Shown here in pieces: positions 8,756 through 16,679 of a stretch of 22,836 bases of DNA. This DNA comes from CAYPZL01 sp964415045 (GTDB lineage Bacteria > Planctomycetota > Phycisphaerae > Sedimentisphaerales > Anaerobacaceae), in NCBI GenBank assembly GCA_964415045.1, contig CAYPZL010000086.1, forward strand, positions 1 through 22,836. Direction: 5' to 3'. Within the stretch, counting starts at the first letter, position 1; every line of letters begins with the position of its first letter. The notes below the pieces were generated by a model that saw nothing but the letters and a program-made list of their open reading frames with translations, did not search any database and had not been told where the DNA came from. The translations under genes were made by a program, and so were the position numbers.

Positions 8756-8920
8756 AGGAGCAGTGCCTGAGACTGGATGGGCGCGGTTAGGTAGATACGG
8801 ATATGCGTGGGACGGATGCCGGCGTGGGCCTGCGACATTTGCGCAATTCGCGGGCCCGCGCCGTGCTCTGTCAATATGCCCTCGCGTTGAGGCGCGACGT
8901 CGAGGCCTCTGTCACCTCGC

Positions 8921-8950
8921 AGCAGAAACGCGCGAACGCACGTCTCTGCT
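8921..8950 (-). terminator. Stem-loop at the end of the metallophosphoesterase gene
   Basis: Two 13-base arms (8921-8933 and 8938-8950) pair around a 4-base loop, starting 2 bases after the stop codon. The two imperfect positions are G-U wobbles in RNA from the minus strand but A-C mismatches in RNA from the plus strand, which fits a role in the minus-strand transcript. No U-run follows, so it may protect the 3' end or help factor-dependent termination. Confidence 0.45.
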
Positions 8951-8952
8951 CG

Positions 8953-9852
8953 CTACGATCTCCACTGAAGGATCTTTGTTTGGCCATCGACGGCGGTGTT
9001 GCCGCCGACGCTGTGGAGAACGAATTCAGCGCCGCCTGCGGTCAGTCGCGCTTCGACCCAGCCGACCGCCTGGGCGTCGTTGAAGTTGTACCCGGTGGCG
9101 GGAAGATTGATCAGATGAATCCCCTCGAGCTCGGCATAGCCATACGCATGTGAATGGCCGAAGACCAGGGCCTTGACTTTCGATGCCGGTCGGACGATGT
9201 CAAACAGTCGCGGGGCGTCGAGCAGGTCGCCGTCTCCTTCGCCGAGCGTGTGGTGGAAGAACAGGAGGGTCGGTGTGTCGTCGCTGGCGCTCAGATACTC
9301 GCGGAGCCAGTTGCGCTGCGCCTGGCCGAGCAACCCCGGCACCTTGTTCGAAAAAAGTAGGGAATCGAGCACGATCAATCGGACGGGACCAACCTCGACG
9401 ATGACGACGTGCTTGCCCCGCACCGCCTGCTTGTCGCCGCCGGGATCCCTGAAAGCGCCGAGGAAATTTGCTCGATTGTCGTGGTTTCCCAGCGCCACGC
9501 AGACCGGACGTTCTTCCGTAAGCGGCGTCAGCAGCTTCGCGGCATTGGCATAGTCGCCGGGCAGGCCTTCCAGCCGGGCCAGGTCACCTGTGATGATCGC
9601 CCCCTCGGGCAAGTCGGCTGCGATCTGCGCGACGACCTTTTGCAGGTTCCGGTAGGGATAGAAGCCGCGGTAGTTGTTCTCCGGGTCGGCCGGCACGTGC
9701 GTATCCGAAAGGAACGCCCACCGGGCCTCTTTTGCCTCCTTCGGCTCACCGGCCCAGTTCCGCCGGCCGAGCATTACCACGCCTCCGGCCGCCGCCAGGG
9801 ACGCTCGAAGAAATTGCCGCCTGTTCACTTCGCTGCGCGTGCTTGTAGACAT
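8953..9852 (-). CDS. Tat-exported calcineurin-like metallophosphoesterase
   Basis: The product is a 299-residue phosphoesterase. Residues 9-33 are a twin-arginine signal (NRRQFLRASLAAAGGVVML), so it is exported folded, with metals already bound. The metal-binding motifs appear in the family order: D50-T-H52, then ITGDLA, GNHDNR, FFHH and GHSHAYG. These ligate two metal ions in calcineurin-like phosphoesterases. The substrate is unknown; relatives act on phosphodiesters, nucleotides or phosphoproteins. The start at 9852 is chosen because it sits just before the Tat signal with AAAGGG 9 bases upstream; an ATG at 9870 is also possible. Longer versions of the frame give unrelated Arg-rich sequence. 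It diverges from the symporter gene across 327 bases, in which I see no clear promoter for this strand. Confidence 0.85.
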   Translation of the reverse strand: MSTSTRSEVNRRQFLRASLAAAGGVVMLGRRNWAGEPKEAKEARWAFLSDTHVPADPENNYRGFYPYRNLQKVVAQIAADLPEGAIITGDLARLEGLPGDYANAAKLLTPLTEERPVCVALGNHDNRANFLGAFRDPGGDKQAVRGKHVVIVEVGPVRLIVLDSLLFSNKVPGLLGQAQRNWLREYLSASDDTPTLLFFHHTLGEGDGDLLDAPRLFDIVRPASKVKALVFGHSHAYGYAELEGIHLINLPATGYNFNDAQAVGWVEARLTAGGAEFVLHSVGGNTAVDGQTKILQWRS

Positions 9853-10103
9853 AGGAGCTTGCCCTTTCATCCATTGCCAATCGTCACAGTCACGCCTCGT
9901 TTCTACCAGCAAAAGACGTCCTTGACAACCTTCGTTTGCCCGGCGGCGGACAGAAGGCATCTTTCGCTCGCAGGCGGATTCCTCCGCGCAGCCGTAGGGT
10001 CCTTGACCCACCCTGCGACTACGACTGCGACTCGCCCCGGTCGGCCGGCCCGGAACGTTGGATGCCCAAGGCATCGCGCGGACCCGTTGGGCCGGCTTTA
10101 TCG

Positions 10104-10131
10104 TTGAGCGCCGGCGGGCAGCATCTATAAT
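10104..10131 (+). promoter_or_regulatory. Sigma-70-type promoter of the symporter gene
   Basis: TTGAGC (10104-10109) and a perfect TATAAT (10126-10131) are 16 bases apart. Transcription would start near 10138, giving a leader of about 42 bases to the start at 10180. This is the best-formed promoter in the window. Upstream, 9853-10103 shows no gene or other element that I can support, apart from the start region of the divergent phosphoesterase. Confidence 0.6.
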
Positions 10132-10179
10132 GGCAGCGACACTGTCGTGACTTCAACTGTGTTCGGGATGGGCAGGCGT

Positions 10180-11712
10180 ATGGATTTGAACGTCTTTGAT
10201 ATCGGAGTGTTCCTGGCGTTTATCGGCGCGGTGGTCGCATTCAGCATGTTCAAGAGCCGCCGGGAGAAGACCAGCGAGGACTATTTCCTCGCCGGCCGGG
10301 GCCTGACCTGGCCTTTGATCGGCCTGTCCATCGTCGCGGCCAACATCTCGACCGAGCAGTTCGTCGGCATGGCGGGACAGGGCGCCGGCAGCGTCGGCCT
10401 GGCCGTGAGCAACTGGCAACTGTTCGGCAGCATCGGCATCGTCCTGATCGCCTTCACCCTCTTGCCCCGCTTCCTCAAGGCGGGCATCTATACCATGCCC
10501 GAGTATCTGGAGTACCGGTACAACTCGGCGGCCCAGGCGCTCATGGCGCTGACGACGGTGGTGATCTACGTCGCCGTTCTGCTGACCGCCGTGCTCTATT
10601 CGGGGGGACTTACGCTCAACAAAATATTCGATGTGGACCTGACGCTGGGCATCTGGCTCATCGGCATCATCGCGGCGCTCTACACCACCTGGGGCGGACT
10701 CAAAGCGGTGGCCTGGGCCGATCTGTTCCAGGGCGGCGCGCTGATTCTCGGGGGCATCGCCACGTTCTTCCTCGGCCTGCACGCCTGCGGCGGCTGGGAG
10801 GCGTTTTCCACGACCAACGCCGACAAGCTCCACATGGTCCTTCCCGCCGATCACGAAGGCCTGCCCTGGACCGGCGTCCTCTCCGGCATGGGAATCGTCA
10901 TCATCTACTATTGCGGCCTGAACCAGTTCATCGTGCAACGCAACCTGGCCGCCCAGACCCTGCGCGACGGCCAGTTGGGCGTAATCTTCGCCGGCGCCCT
11001 GTGGCTGCTGATTCCGTTCGCCATCGTCATGCCGGGAATCATGTCATACCAGTTATACGGCAGCGAGATGACGGCGCCGGACGAGGCGTTTCCGATGTTG
11101 ATTCGCAACCTGATCCCGCCGGGGCTGCGCGGGTTCATGTTTGCGGCCATTGCCGGGGCGGTTATCAGCTCGCTGGCTTCCATGCTCAACTCCGCCTCGA
11201 CGATCTTCACCATGGACGTCTACCGCCGGATGATCGACCGCAACGCCTCACAGAAACGGCTCTTGCTCCTGGGGCGTGTCGCGACGGGAGCGTTCGTGGT
11301 TCTGGGGTGCCTGTTGGCGCCGCGGCTGGCCGATCCGAAGTTCGGAGGCGTCTTCCAGTACATCCAGCAGTTCCAGGGGTACATCTGGCCCGGCGTGGTC
11401 GCGGCGTTTCTCTTCGGCATGGTAGTGCCCAAGGCCCCCGGCATGGCGGGCGTGGCCGCACTGGTCTCCGGCCCGATCATCTATGGGCTCTTCCAGCGAT
11501 TCTCCCAAGACTTGCACTTTCTCATTCAGGTCGCTCTGTCCTTCGTCCTGGTCCTGGCGATCATGGGAGTGATCACCTTCCTCAAACCGCTGGCCGAACC
11601 GAAGGTCCTGCCCGTCCGCGAAGGTGTTGAAGTGAAAACCGCGCCGGTCGTAAAACTCGTAGGCGCCGTCGTCCTGGCCGCCGTCGCGGTCTTCTACGTC
11701 ATCTTCTGGTGA
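10180..11712 (+). CDS. Sodium/solute symporter (SSS/SGLT family)
   Basis: The product is a 510-residue inner-membrane protein with about 13-14 hydrophobic segments, the usual size for the family. The N-terminus has the typical SEDYFLAGRGLTWPLIGLSIVAAN followed by the EQFVG and MPEYLEYRYN segments; the loop WGGLKAVAWADLFQG and the FAAIAGAVISSLASMLNSASTIFTMDVYRR stretch match SGLT-like sodium/sugar carriers, where the small and Ser residues of that last stretch help bind sodium. The substrate is probably a sugar or related solute, but cannot be fixed from sequence. I prefer the ATG at 10180: it follows GGGCAGG, and the promoter at 10104-10131 would leave only about 9 bases before the alternative GTG at 10147. 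It is not in an operon with the glycosidase. Confidence 0.9.
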   Translation: MDLNVFDIGVFLAFIGAVVAFSMFKSRREKTSEDYFLAGRGLTWPLIGLSIVAANISTEQFVGMAGQGAGSVGLAVSNWQLFGSIGIVLIAFTLLPRFLKAGIYTMPEYLEYRYNSAAQALMALTTVVIYVAVLLTAVLYSGGLTLNKIFDVDLTLGIWLIGIIAALYTTWGGLKAVAWADLFQGGALILGGIATFFLGLHACGGWEAFSTTNADKLHMVLPADHEGLPWTGVLSGMGIVIIYYCGLNQFIVQRNLAAQTLRDGQLGVIFAGALWLLIPFAIVMPGIMSYQLYGSEMTAPDEAFPMLIRNLIPPGLRGFMFAAIAGAVISSLASMLNSASTIFTMDVYRRMIDRNASQKRLLLLGRVATGAFVVLGCLLAPRLADPKFGGVFQYIQQFQGYIWPGVVAAFLFGMVVPKAPGMAGVAALVSGPIIYGLFQRFSQDLHFLIQVALSFVLVLAIMGVITFLKPLAEPKVLPVREGVEVKTAPVVKLVGAVVLAAVAVFYVIFW

Positions 11713-11807
11713 GAATTCCCTCATGCGACGCAGGTCGGAGACCTTATGTCCTCGTACCAATCGCAAGGTATCATGCCCACCTGCTGTATCGCCTGTCACA
11801 GGACAAC

Positions 11808-11917
11808 TGTCATCCTGAGCGGCAGCGAAGGATCTGGGCATAGCACCGGAGCCCCCCTGCGCCGCGATAGCGACCTGTCTTTCTCAGCTCAGATGCTTCA
11901 CTTCGTTCAGCATGACA
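11808..11917. repeat. Imperfect palindromic intergenic repeat
   Basis: The left arm at 11808-11837 (starts TGTCATCCTGAGC) and the right arm at 11888-11917 (ends GTTCAGCATGACA) are imperfect inverted repeats with a 50-base centre. Sequences of the type GTCATCCTGAGC...GAAGGATCT are, as I recall, widespread dispersed repeats in several bacterial phyla. It fills the gap between the convergent symporter and dehydrogenase-remnant genes, where it could form a stem-loop in either transcript. No other feature was seen in 11713-11943. Confidence 0.55.
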
Positions 11918-11943
11918 CCCCGCGTGTGGGAGGGCCCGGAACA

Positions 11944-12222
11944 CTACGCGCGCATGTAGAGGCCGCCGTTGACGGCGAGGTATTCACCGGTGATGAAGCT
12001 TGCTGCTTCACTGGCGAGGAAGAGGATGGCGCGGGCGACGTCCTCGGCGGTGCCGTTTCGACCGAGCGGTGTCTGGGCGGCCACTTTCTTGCGTCGCTCG
12101 GCGTCGCTGAAGCGCTGATGGAAGCGGGTCTCGATGAAGCCGGGCAGGACGCTGTTGACGCGGATGCCACTGCTGGAACCGGTGACCAGAACTTTCCTGC
12201 CTTTGAGGTCTTCGTACATCAT
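11944..12222 (-). pseudogene. Internally deleted short-chain dehydrogenase
   Basis: The frame encodes only about 92 residues where this family has about 250. It starts with a normal SDR beginning (MMYEDLKGRKVLVTGSSSGI, the TGxxxGxG cofactor motif) and then passes without a stop or frameshift into a normal SDR end (RVNSVLPGFIETRF, then GRNGTAEDVARAILFLASE and ITGEYLAVNGG). The middle, with the NNAG motif and the catalytic Ser and YxxxK, is absent, so it cannot be an active dehydrogenase. The join is near 12160-12168, where the SGI of TGSSSGIG and the SGI normally found before RVN coincide; recombination between these short identical stretches would explain it. It follows trxB by 22 bases on the same strand. 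The ribosome binding site is weak. Confidence 0.8.
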
Positions 12223-12244
12223 TTCGCGCCTGCGCTTCGGCCGC

Positions 12245-13243
12245 TTACCAGCCACCGGGCTGGAGCATGTCACTAACGGCGCTGCTCCACCATTGCGGAT
12301 CGCGGAAGTGGTTCTTGAGCATCATGGCGGCGTTGACACCGTCGGCCACGGCGGTCACAAGCTGCATGGCCGCCCCGATTCGGCAATCGCCCGCCACGAA
12401 CACGCCCGGCATGCTCGTGCGCAGATACGCGCAGTCGCACTTGATGAAGCCCTGCTCGGTAAGCTCGACCGAGCCTTTGAGAAAACCCGTGTTGGGCACC
12501 ATGCCGACGAAGATGAAGACGCCGTCGCAGGGGTAATCCTCTTGCTCGCCGGTCTTGACATTCTTGAGCGTGCACGACTGAACCTTGCCCTCGCCACCGA
12601 TGGCGGTGACGACCGTGTTGTACTTGAGCACAAGGTTGGAGCCTGGCTCGTTGGCCTTGGCCAGCAGCTCCTCGACGAGAATCTGCGAGGCGCGGAACTC
12701 GTCGCGCCGGTGAATCATCGTGACCTTGTCGGCGTATTTGCACAGGTGCAGCGTCTCTTCGACCGCGGTGTTGCCGCCGCCGACGGCGACGACCTGCCTC
12801 TCGCGGAAGAAGGGCGCGTCGCAGGTACCGCAGTAGCTCACGCCCGCGCCGGCGTTGCGAAACTCCTCTTCGCCCGGGATGCCCAGCTTGCGATAATCGC
12901 TGCCCGGGGCCAGGATGACCGCGCGGGCGACGTATCGGTCGTCGTTGCACAGCACGGCGACGTTGCCGTCGGGCAATTTCTCGAGGCCGGTCACCTCGGC
13001 GCCCGTCTTGATCTCGGCGCCGAAGGTTTCGACCTGTTTCTGCATGTTCTCGATGAGTCCGGGCCCGTCGATGCGCTCGAAGCCGGGATAATTCTCGATC
13101 CGGTCGGTATTGTTGATCTGACCGCCCGGCATGAACTTCTCCAGGATCAAGGTCCGCAGCCGGTCGCGCGCCGTGTAGACGGCCGCGCCCAAACCGGCCG
13201 GCCCGGCGCCGACGATGATAACGTCATACATCATATCACTCAT
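12245..13243 (-). CDS. trxB: Thioredoxin reductase
   Basis: The product is a 332-residue flavoprotein that reduces thioredoxin with NADPH in the cytoplasm. It has an N-terminal FAD site (GAGPAGLGAAVYTAR), the redox-active CGTC in VSYCGTCDAPFF, an NADPH site (GGGNTAVEE followed by HRRDEFRAS) and the C-terminal FAD motif VFVAGDCR. Length and motif order match bacterial low-molecular-weight TrxB. The start at 13243 gives the usual MSDMMYDVIIVGAGPAG; GAAGGA lies 10 bases upstream. It begins 20 bases after the trxA stop, so both are probably made from one transcript. The active-site spacing is normal; the second and third positions (Gly, Thr) differ slightly from the CATC of the enterobacterial enzyme, which is common. 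Confidence 0.95.
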   Translation of the reverse strand: MSDMMYDVIIVGAGPAGLGAAVYTARDRLRTLILEKFMPGGQINNTDRIENYPGFERIDGPGLIENMQKQVETFGAEIKTGAEVTGLEKLPDGNVAVLCNDDRYVARAVILAPGSDYRKLGIPGEEEFRNAGAGVSYCGTCDAPFFRERQVVAVGGGNTAVEETLHLCKYADKVTMIHRRDEFRASQILVEELLAKANEPGSNLVLKYNTVVTAIGGEGKVQSCTLKNVKTGEQEDYPCDGVFIFVGMVPNTGFLKGSVELTEQGFIKCDCAYLRTSMPGVFVAGDCRIGAAMQLVTAVADGVNAAMMLKNHFRDPQWWSSAVSDMLQPGGW

Positions 13244-13263
13244 GGGAAAACGATCCTTCGCAC

Positions 13264-13602
13264 TCAGCCTGCGTGGGCATCGATCTTGGCCTTCAGGTCG
13301 GCCTCGAACGTCGGCGTCACGCCGGTGATCTGGTCTACGACCTGGCCGTCCTTGAACAGGAACATCGTGGGGATGCTCATAATGCCGTGCTGGCTGGCCA
13401 CCTGGCGCTCTTCGTCCACGTTCATCTTGCAGACCTTGATCTTGCCTTCGTATTCGCCGGCGAACTTCTCCAGCACCGGGCCGGCCATCTTGCACGGACC
13501 GCACCACGGCGCCCAGAAATCCACCAGCACCGGAACATCCGACGCCAAAACCACGTCGGCGAAATCAGCGTCCGTTACGTCAATAGTCTTGCCTTCTGCC
13601 AT
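13264..13602 (-). CDS. trxA: Thioredoxin
   Basis: The product is a 112-residue cytoplasmic thioredoxin with the classic active site FWAPWCGPCK at about residues 29-38, followed by the cis-Pro loop SIPTMFLFKDG. Reduced by the neighbouring TrxB, it donates electrons to ribonucleotide reductase, peroxidases and other disulfide enzymes. The start at 13602 has a strong GAGGAG site 7 bases upstream; an upstream in-frame ATG at 13644 adds only an Arg-rich tail. It is the first gene of the trxA-trxB-SDR remnant cluster. Confidence 0.97.
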   Translation of the reverse strand: MAEGKTIDVTDADFADVVLASDVPVLVDFWAPWCGPCKMAGPVLEKFAGEYEGKIKVCKMNVDEERQVASQHGIMSIPTMFLFKDGQVVDQITGVTPTFEADLKAKIDAHAG

Positions 13603-13742
13603 TCTATTTCTCCTCGAAGATAAAGGTCTCATGCAAATACACAACCCAGGGTGCGATACTATGAGGCAAGGCCCGGCCTGTCAATCAGGTTTCGCCCCCA
13701 TTTCCGGCATTCCTCTTTTTCCCGGCCCCACAACTCGTACTC

Positions 13743-13813
13743 GTAGGGCGGGTTCTCAACCCACGCAGAAAGGCGCCCCGCGCACAGATGCGTGGGTTGA
13801 GAACCCACCCTAC
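13743..13813. repeat. Long palindromic element between GH106 and trxA
   Basis: Two 25-base arms, 13743-13767 and 13789-13813, are inverted repeats with one mismatch, and the loop is 21 bases. The core is GGGTTCTCAACCCACGCA. The single mismatch (C13749 against A13807) becomes a G-U wobble in minus-strand RNA, so the hairpin is nearly perfect at the end of the GH106 transcript, whose stop is 25 bases away. GTAGGGTGGGTT-type palindromes are, as I recall, dispersed in many bacterial genomes. It may act as a 3'-end stem-loop. The rest of 13603-13838 shows no gene. Confidence 0.7.
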
Positions 13814-13838
13814 CGCCACGGCTGCTGTTTGAGCCGCG

Positions 13839-16637
13839 TCATTTCGCCCGGTGGAATCGCACGGGGCCGAGCAGTCCGGTCGGCACGGGCTTCTTGCCTT
13901 TGGTCCATCGGGCCGCGGTGGCGTTGTCCTTCAGTGATTGAGCGTAGTTGAAAACGGTGGTCGTTACGGCAACTTCGAGGACGTTGCGTCCGGCCCGCAC
14001 TGCTCCTGCGGCGTCGTAGACGTGCCGGCCCCACCAGCGAACGCCCAGAGGCCGGCCGTTGAGAGTCACTTCGGACACGTCGTACACCTTGCCCAAATCG
14101 AGCAGCGTATGCCCGGCGTCGGTAAGGTCGAACTCGGTGCGGTACACGACGGTCCCCGCAAACGTACGCAGCGGCCCGGCCTGCATCTGCGCCAGATCGC
14201 ACAGCGTCGTGAAGGTCCGCTCGAATTCCGTCTTTAGAATCGCGTGCTTGAAGGTCGCGTTCCACGGCGCGCTGAGCGTGACGTAATCGCTCCGGTCCAC
14301 CTGGTTTTCCGGGCGGCCCGCCTCGGTTGACGAGCCGGGCTCGAACACCAACAAGAGGGATGCGAGCGGCTCCAGAGTGACCGGGAACGCATCGCTTTTG
14401 CCTTTGCGGGCGAAGACCGACCGCGCGCCGGTCTCGGGGTCCCAGCGCCAGGCCGTCTTGTTCGGCGCGTCGAAGGCGGCCTCGAACGCCAGCGGTTCCT
14501 CCCGGTGCAGGTTGGCCAGGAAGAAGATGTCACGATCTCCCTGCTTGTGATGAACCTGATAGAGCCGTTCGTGCGGCGCGTCGATCCGCACCGAACGCGG
14601 CACGTCGAGCCTGGCCAGCACGCCTCCGGCCCAGCCGAACAGGTCGTCTGGTTCGGGCTCGGGGACCTGCACGACGCGTTCGTCGCTCGCTTCGCGCGTT
14701 TCGCGCATGGCCCGGACGACTCGTTCGTCGTTGGCTCTGGCGTTCATCAAGCCGGCGGAGCGGTGCGGAGGCTCGCCCACGAAGGCGATCTTGCCACCGG
14801 CCTGCGCGTACCGGCGGATCGCCCCGGCGGTCGCTGGCTCGAGCGTCTCAACGCCGGCGACGAGCAGGGCGTCGTAGGCCATCGGACCGAAACGCAGCTT
14901 TCCGCCCGCGAACGTCGCCTTTTCCAGAACGCTGCGATTCACGTAGTCGGCGGAGCAGCCGTTCTGGTGGATCGCCTGCCACATGAGGTGCAGGTAGCGA
15001 GGCGTATACACGAACGGCGAGCGGTCGAGCCCGTCCCGGCTCCAGACGTCGGCGGTGGGCCCGAGAATCGCCACCTGCACATGCGGCCTGCTCTCTTGCA
15101 GCACCCAGGAGAGGCGCCCGCAGTAATCGGCCCACTTGCGAAAGTGCGGCCACCAGGGATTCTGCTCGTTGAAGTACGTGCCGTAGCGGACCCAGCCCGG
15201 GAAGCCCGCGCTCGGCGGCGAGTAATTGAACCCGTGCAGGACGAAGTGGTTGACACCCGTGATGACGCTCAGGTCCGTCGCCTGCTTGACATATTCGAGC
15301 GTGGCGCGAAAGACGCCCTGCGTGTTGGTCATCGCCTCGCAGCCGACAAGCGGCCGGCCGGCCAGGTGCGCCCCGGAGGAAGCGTACTTGTTCCACACCG
15401 CGTAGCGGATGCCGTCCAGCGGGTCCCAACTATTGAACAGCCAGGTGTCGCCCTCCGGAATGTCGGGTGCCATGTAGCCATCGAGCATGCCCATCAGCCA
15501 GGGATGGCCGTAGGCTTGGTAGCGGCTCAGCGTGCCCGCCTCGTGACACCAATGATGGAAGGGCCACAGAAAGCGCTCGTGGAACAGCTCGACCAGGGTC
15601 TTGCTGAAATCGTAGCGGGCGCGCCGCACGCAATCGGCCAGCATGCTGTCGTCCTTCGGATCGTCTTTGTCGAGGATGAACGGCAGGTAGGGCGCCAGCG
15701 CGTAACCGCGGCGCTTCTCGAACTCGACGGGCACATCCCCCGTCCAGTTGGCGCCGGACAGCTCGATGCTGTCGCAGAACATCGCGCGCAGGCTGTCGCC
15801 CAGCTTTCCGCCCAGCGCCGGCGCCAGCTCGTCGGACATCCGGCCGAGATAGGTCTCGACGGCGCCGCGGTTATAGTGATCCAGCACGGGGCCGTCGGCG
15901 CCGGGCCCGCCCCACATCACGGCCCGAAAACTCTGCTGCCATGTCCCGATGTACAACGTATGGTCGCCCGCCGGAACGTCGAAGGCGACGGTGCCGTCGG
16001 AGCCGACCTTGTCCATCATGTCCACGCCGTCGCCCACGCCGCGCGCCTCTGCGGGAACCAGCCATAGAAACAGCAATTGCGGCGCGGGCCTGCCTTCCAC
16101 CTTGTACGGCGTCCTCGGAGGCTTGAGCAGTTTTGCGACCGGGCTCTGGAACCTGCCTGGGCCCTGGAGCGGTTTCTTGTTCAAAGTGACGCCCTGGATC
16201 GTCTGCTCGGGCGCCAGGAACTTGCCCCCGAAGGGCCAGCCTGTTCCCACGATAAGATCGGCGATCATGCCGCGCCGCCGCGCCCCATCGGCGGCGACCC
16301 GGACCATCGCGTTCCATTCGTCGCTGAGCCAGACCAGTGGCTTTTCGGCGCCGGGGCTTGCCTCCCGCGGCATGGCGATCGGGTTGATCTCAATCTCGCC
16401 GATACCGGCCGCTTTCATCACGTCCAGCTCGCGCAGGATTTCCTCTTCGGTGACACAGCTTCCGTTCCACCACCAGCGCACGAAGGGCCGGGCCTGGGCC
16501 GGCGGATTCCGGAATCCCTCGTACAGCCCGTCCGGCCCGGCTTCGCAGACGAGGCCCATGGTTACGACGCAAAGCAGAACCGCTGCCACATGTCGCGACA
16601 TCGACATCCGGGCAAAGTGCTTCTTCAATAGACGCAT
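13839..16637 (-). CDS. GH106-like glycosidase (alpha-L-rhamnosidase family)
   Basis: The product is a 932-residue exported enzyme resembling glycoside hydrolase family 106. After a signal peptide (MSRHVAAVLLCVVTMGLV) comes the family opening: FRNPPAQARPFVRWWWNG, then EEEILRELDVMKAAGIGEIEI. Further GH106-like features are IELSGANWTGDVPVEFEKRRGY and APDIPEGDTWLF; this last acidic segment may include a catalytic Glu, but I cannot map it with certainty. The C-terminal 150 residues form a galactose-binding-like beta-sandwich (YRTEFDL, GKVYDVSEVTLNGRPLGVRWW). Family members cut terminal rhamnose from plant or algal polysaccharides, though substrates vary. The start at 16637 is 42 bases after the HAD stop, and its ribosome binding site is weak; an ATG at 16607 gives a more compact signal peptide. 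It is probably the last gene of an operon with the HAD and synthase-like genes. Confidence 0.8.
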   Translation of the reverse strand: MRLLKKHFARMSMSRHVAAVLLCVVTMGLVCEAGPDGLYEGFRNPPAQARPFVRWWWNGSCVTEEEILRELDVMKAAGIGEIEINPIAMPREASPGAEKPLVWLSDEWNAMVRVAADGARRRGMIADLIVGTGWPFGGKFLAPEQTIQGVTLNKKPLQGPGRFQSPVAKLLKPPRTPYKVEGRPAPQLLFLWLVPAEARGVGDGVDMMDKVGSDGTVAFDVPAGDHTLYIGTWQQSFRAVMWGGPGADGPVLDHYNRGAVETYLGRMSDELAPALGGKLGDSLRAMFCDSIELSGANWTGDVPVEFEKRRGYALAPYLPFILDKDDPKDDSMLADCVRRARYDFSKTLVELFHERFLWPFHHWCHEAGTLSRYQAYGHPWLMGMLDGYMAPDIPEGDTWLFNSWDPLDGIRYAVWNKYASSGAHLAGRPLVGCEAMTNTQGVFRATLEYVKQATDLSVITGVNHFVLHGFNYSPPSAGFPGWVRYGTYFNEQNPWWPHFRKWADYCGRLSWVLQESRPHVQVAILGPTADVWSRDGLDRSPFVYTPRYLHLMWQAIHQNGCSADYVNRSVLEKATFAGGKLRFGPMAYDALLVAGVETLEPATAGAIRRYAQAGGKIAFVGEPPHRSAGLMNARANDERVVRAMRETREASDERVVQVPEPEPDDLFGWAGGVLARLDVPRSVRIDAPHERLYQVHHKQGDRDIFFLANLHREEPLAFEAAFDAPNKTAWRWDPETGARSVFARKGKSDAFPVTLEPLASLLLVFEPGSSTEAGRPENQVDRSDYVTLSAPWNATFKHAILKTEFERTFTTLCDLAQMQAGPLRTFAGTVVYRTEFDLTDAGHTLLDLGKVYDVSEVTLNGRPLGVRWWGRHVYDAAGAVRAGRNVLEVAVTTTVFNYAQSLKDNATAARWTKGKKPVPTGLLGPVRFHRAK

Positions 16638-16679
16638 GGTTTCACCGTGTCCTCATTGTCAGACGGGGAGAATTCCGGA

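Noticed and set aside
10147..10179. Upstream GTG start for the symporter
   Set aside because: It would leave a leader of only about 9 bases after the predicted promoter and adds residues not typical of the family; 10180 is better placed.
14505..16067. 520-residue plus-strand open frame opposite the GH106 gene
   Set aside because: It is a mirror of a well-supported enzyme; the translation is Arg/His/Val-rich with no family features or ribosome binding site.
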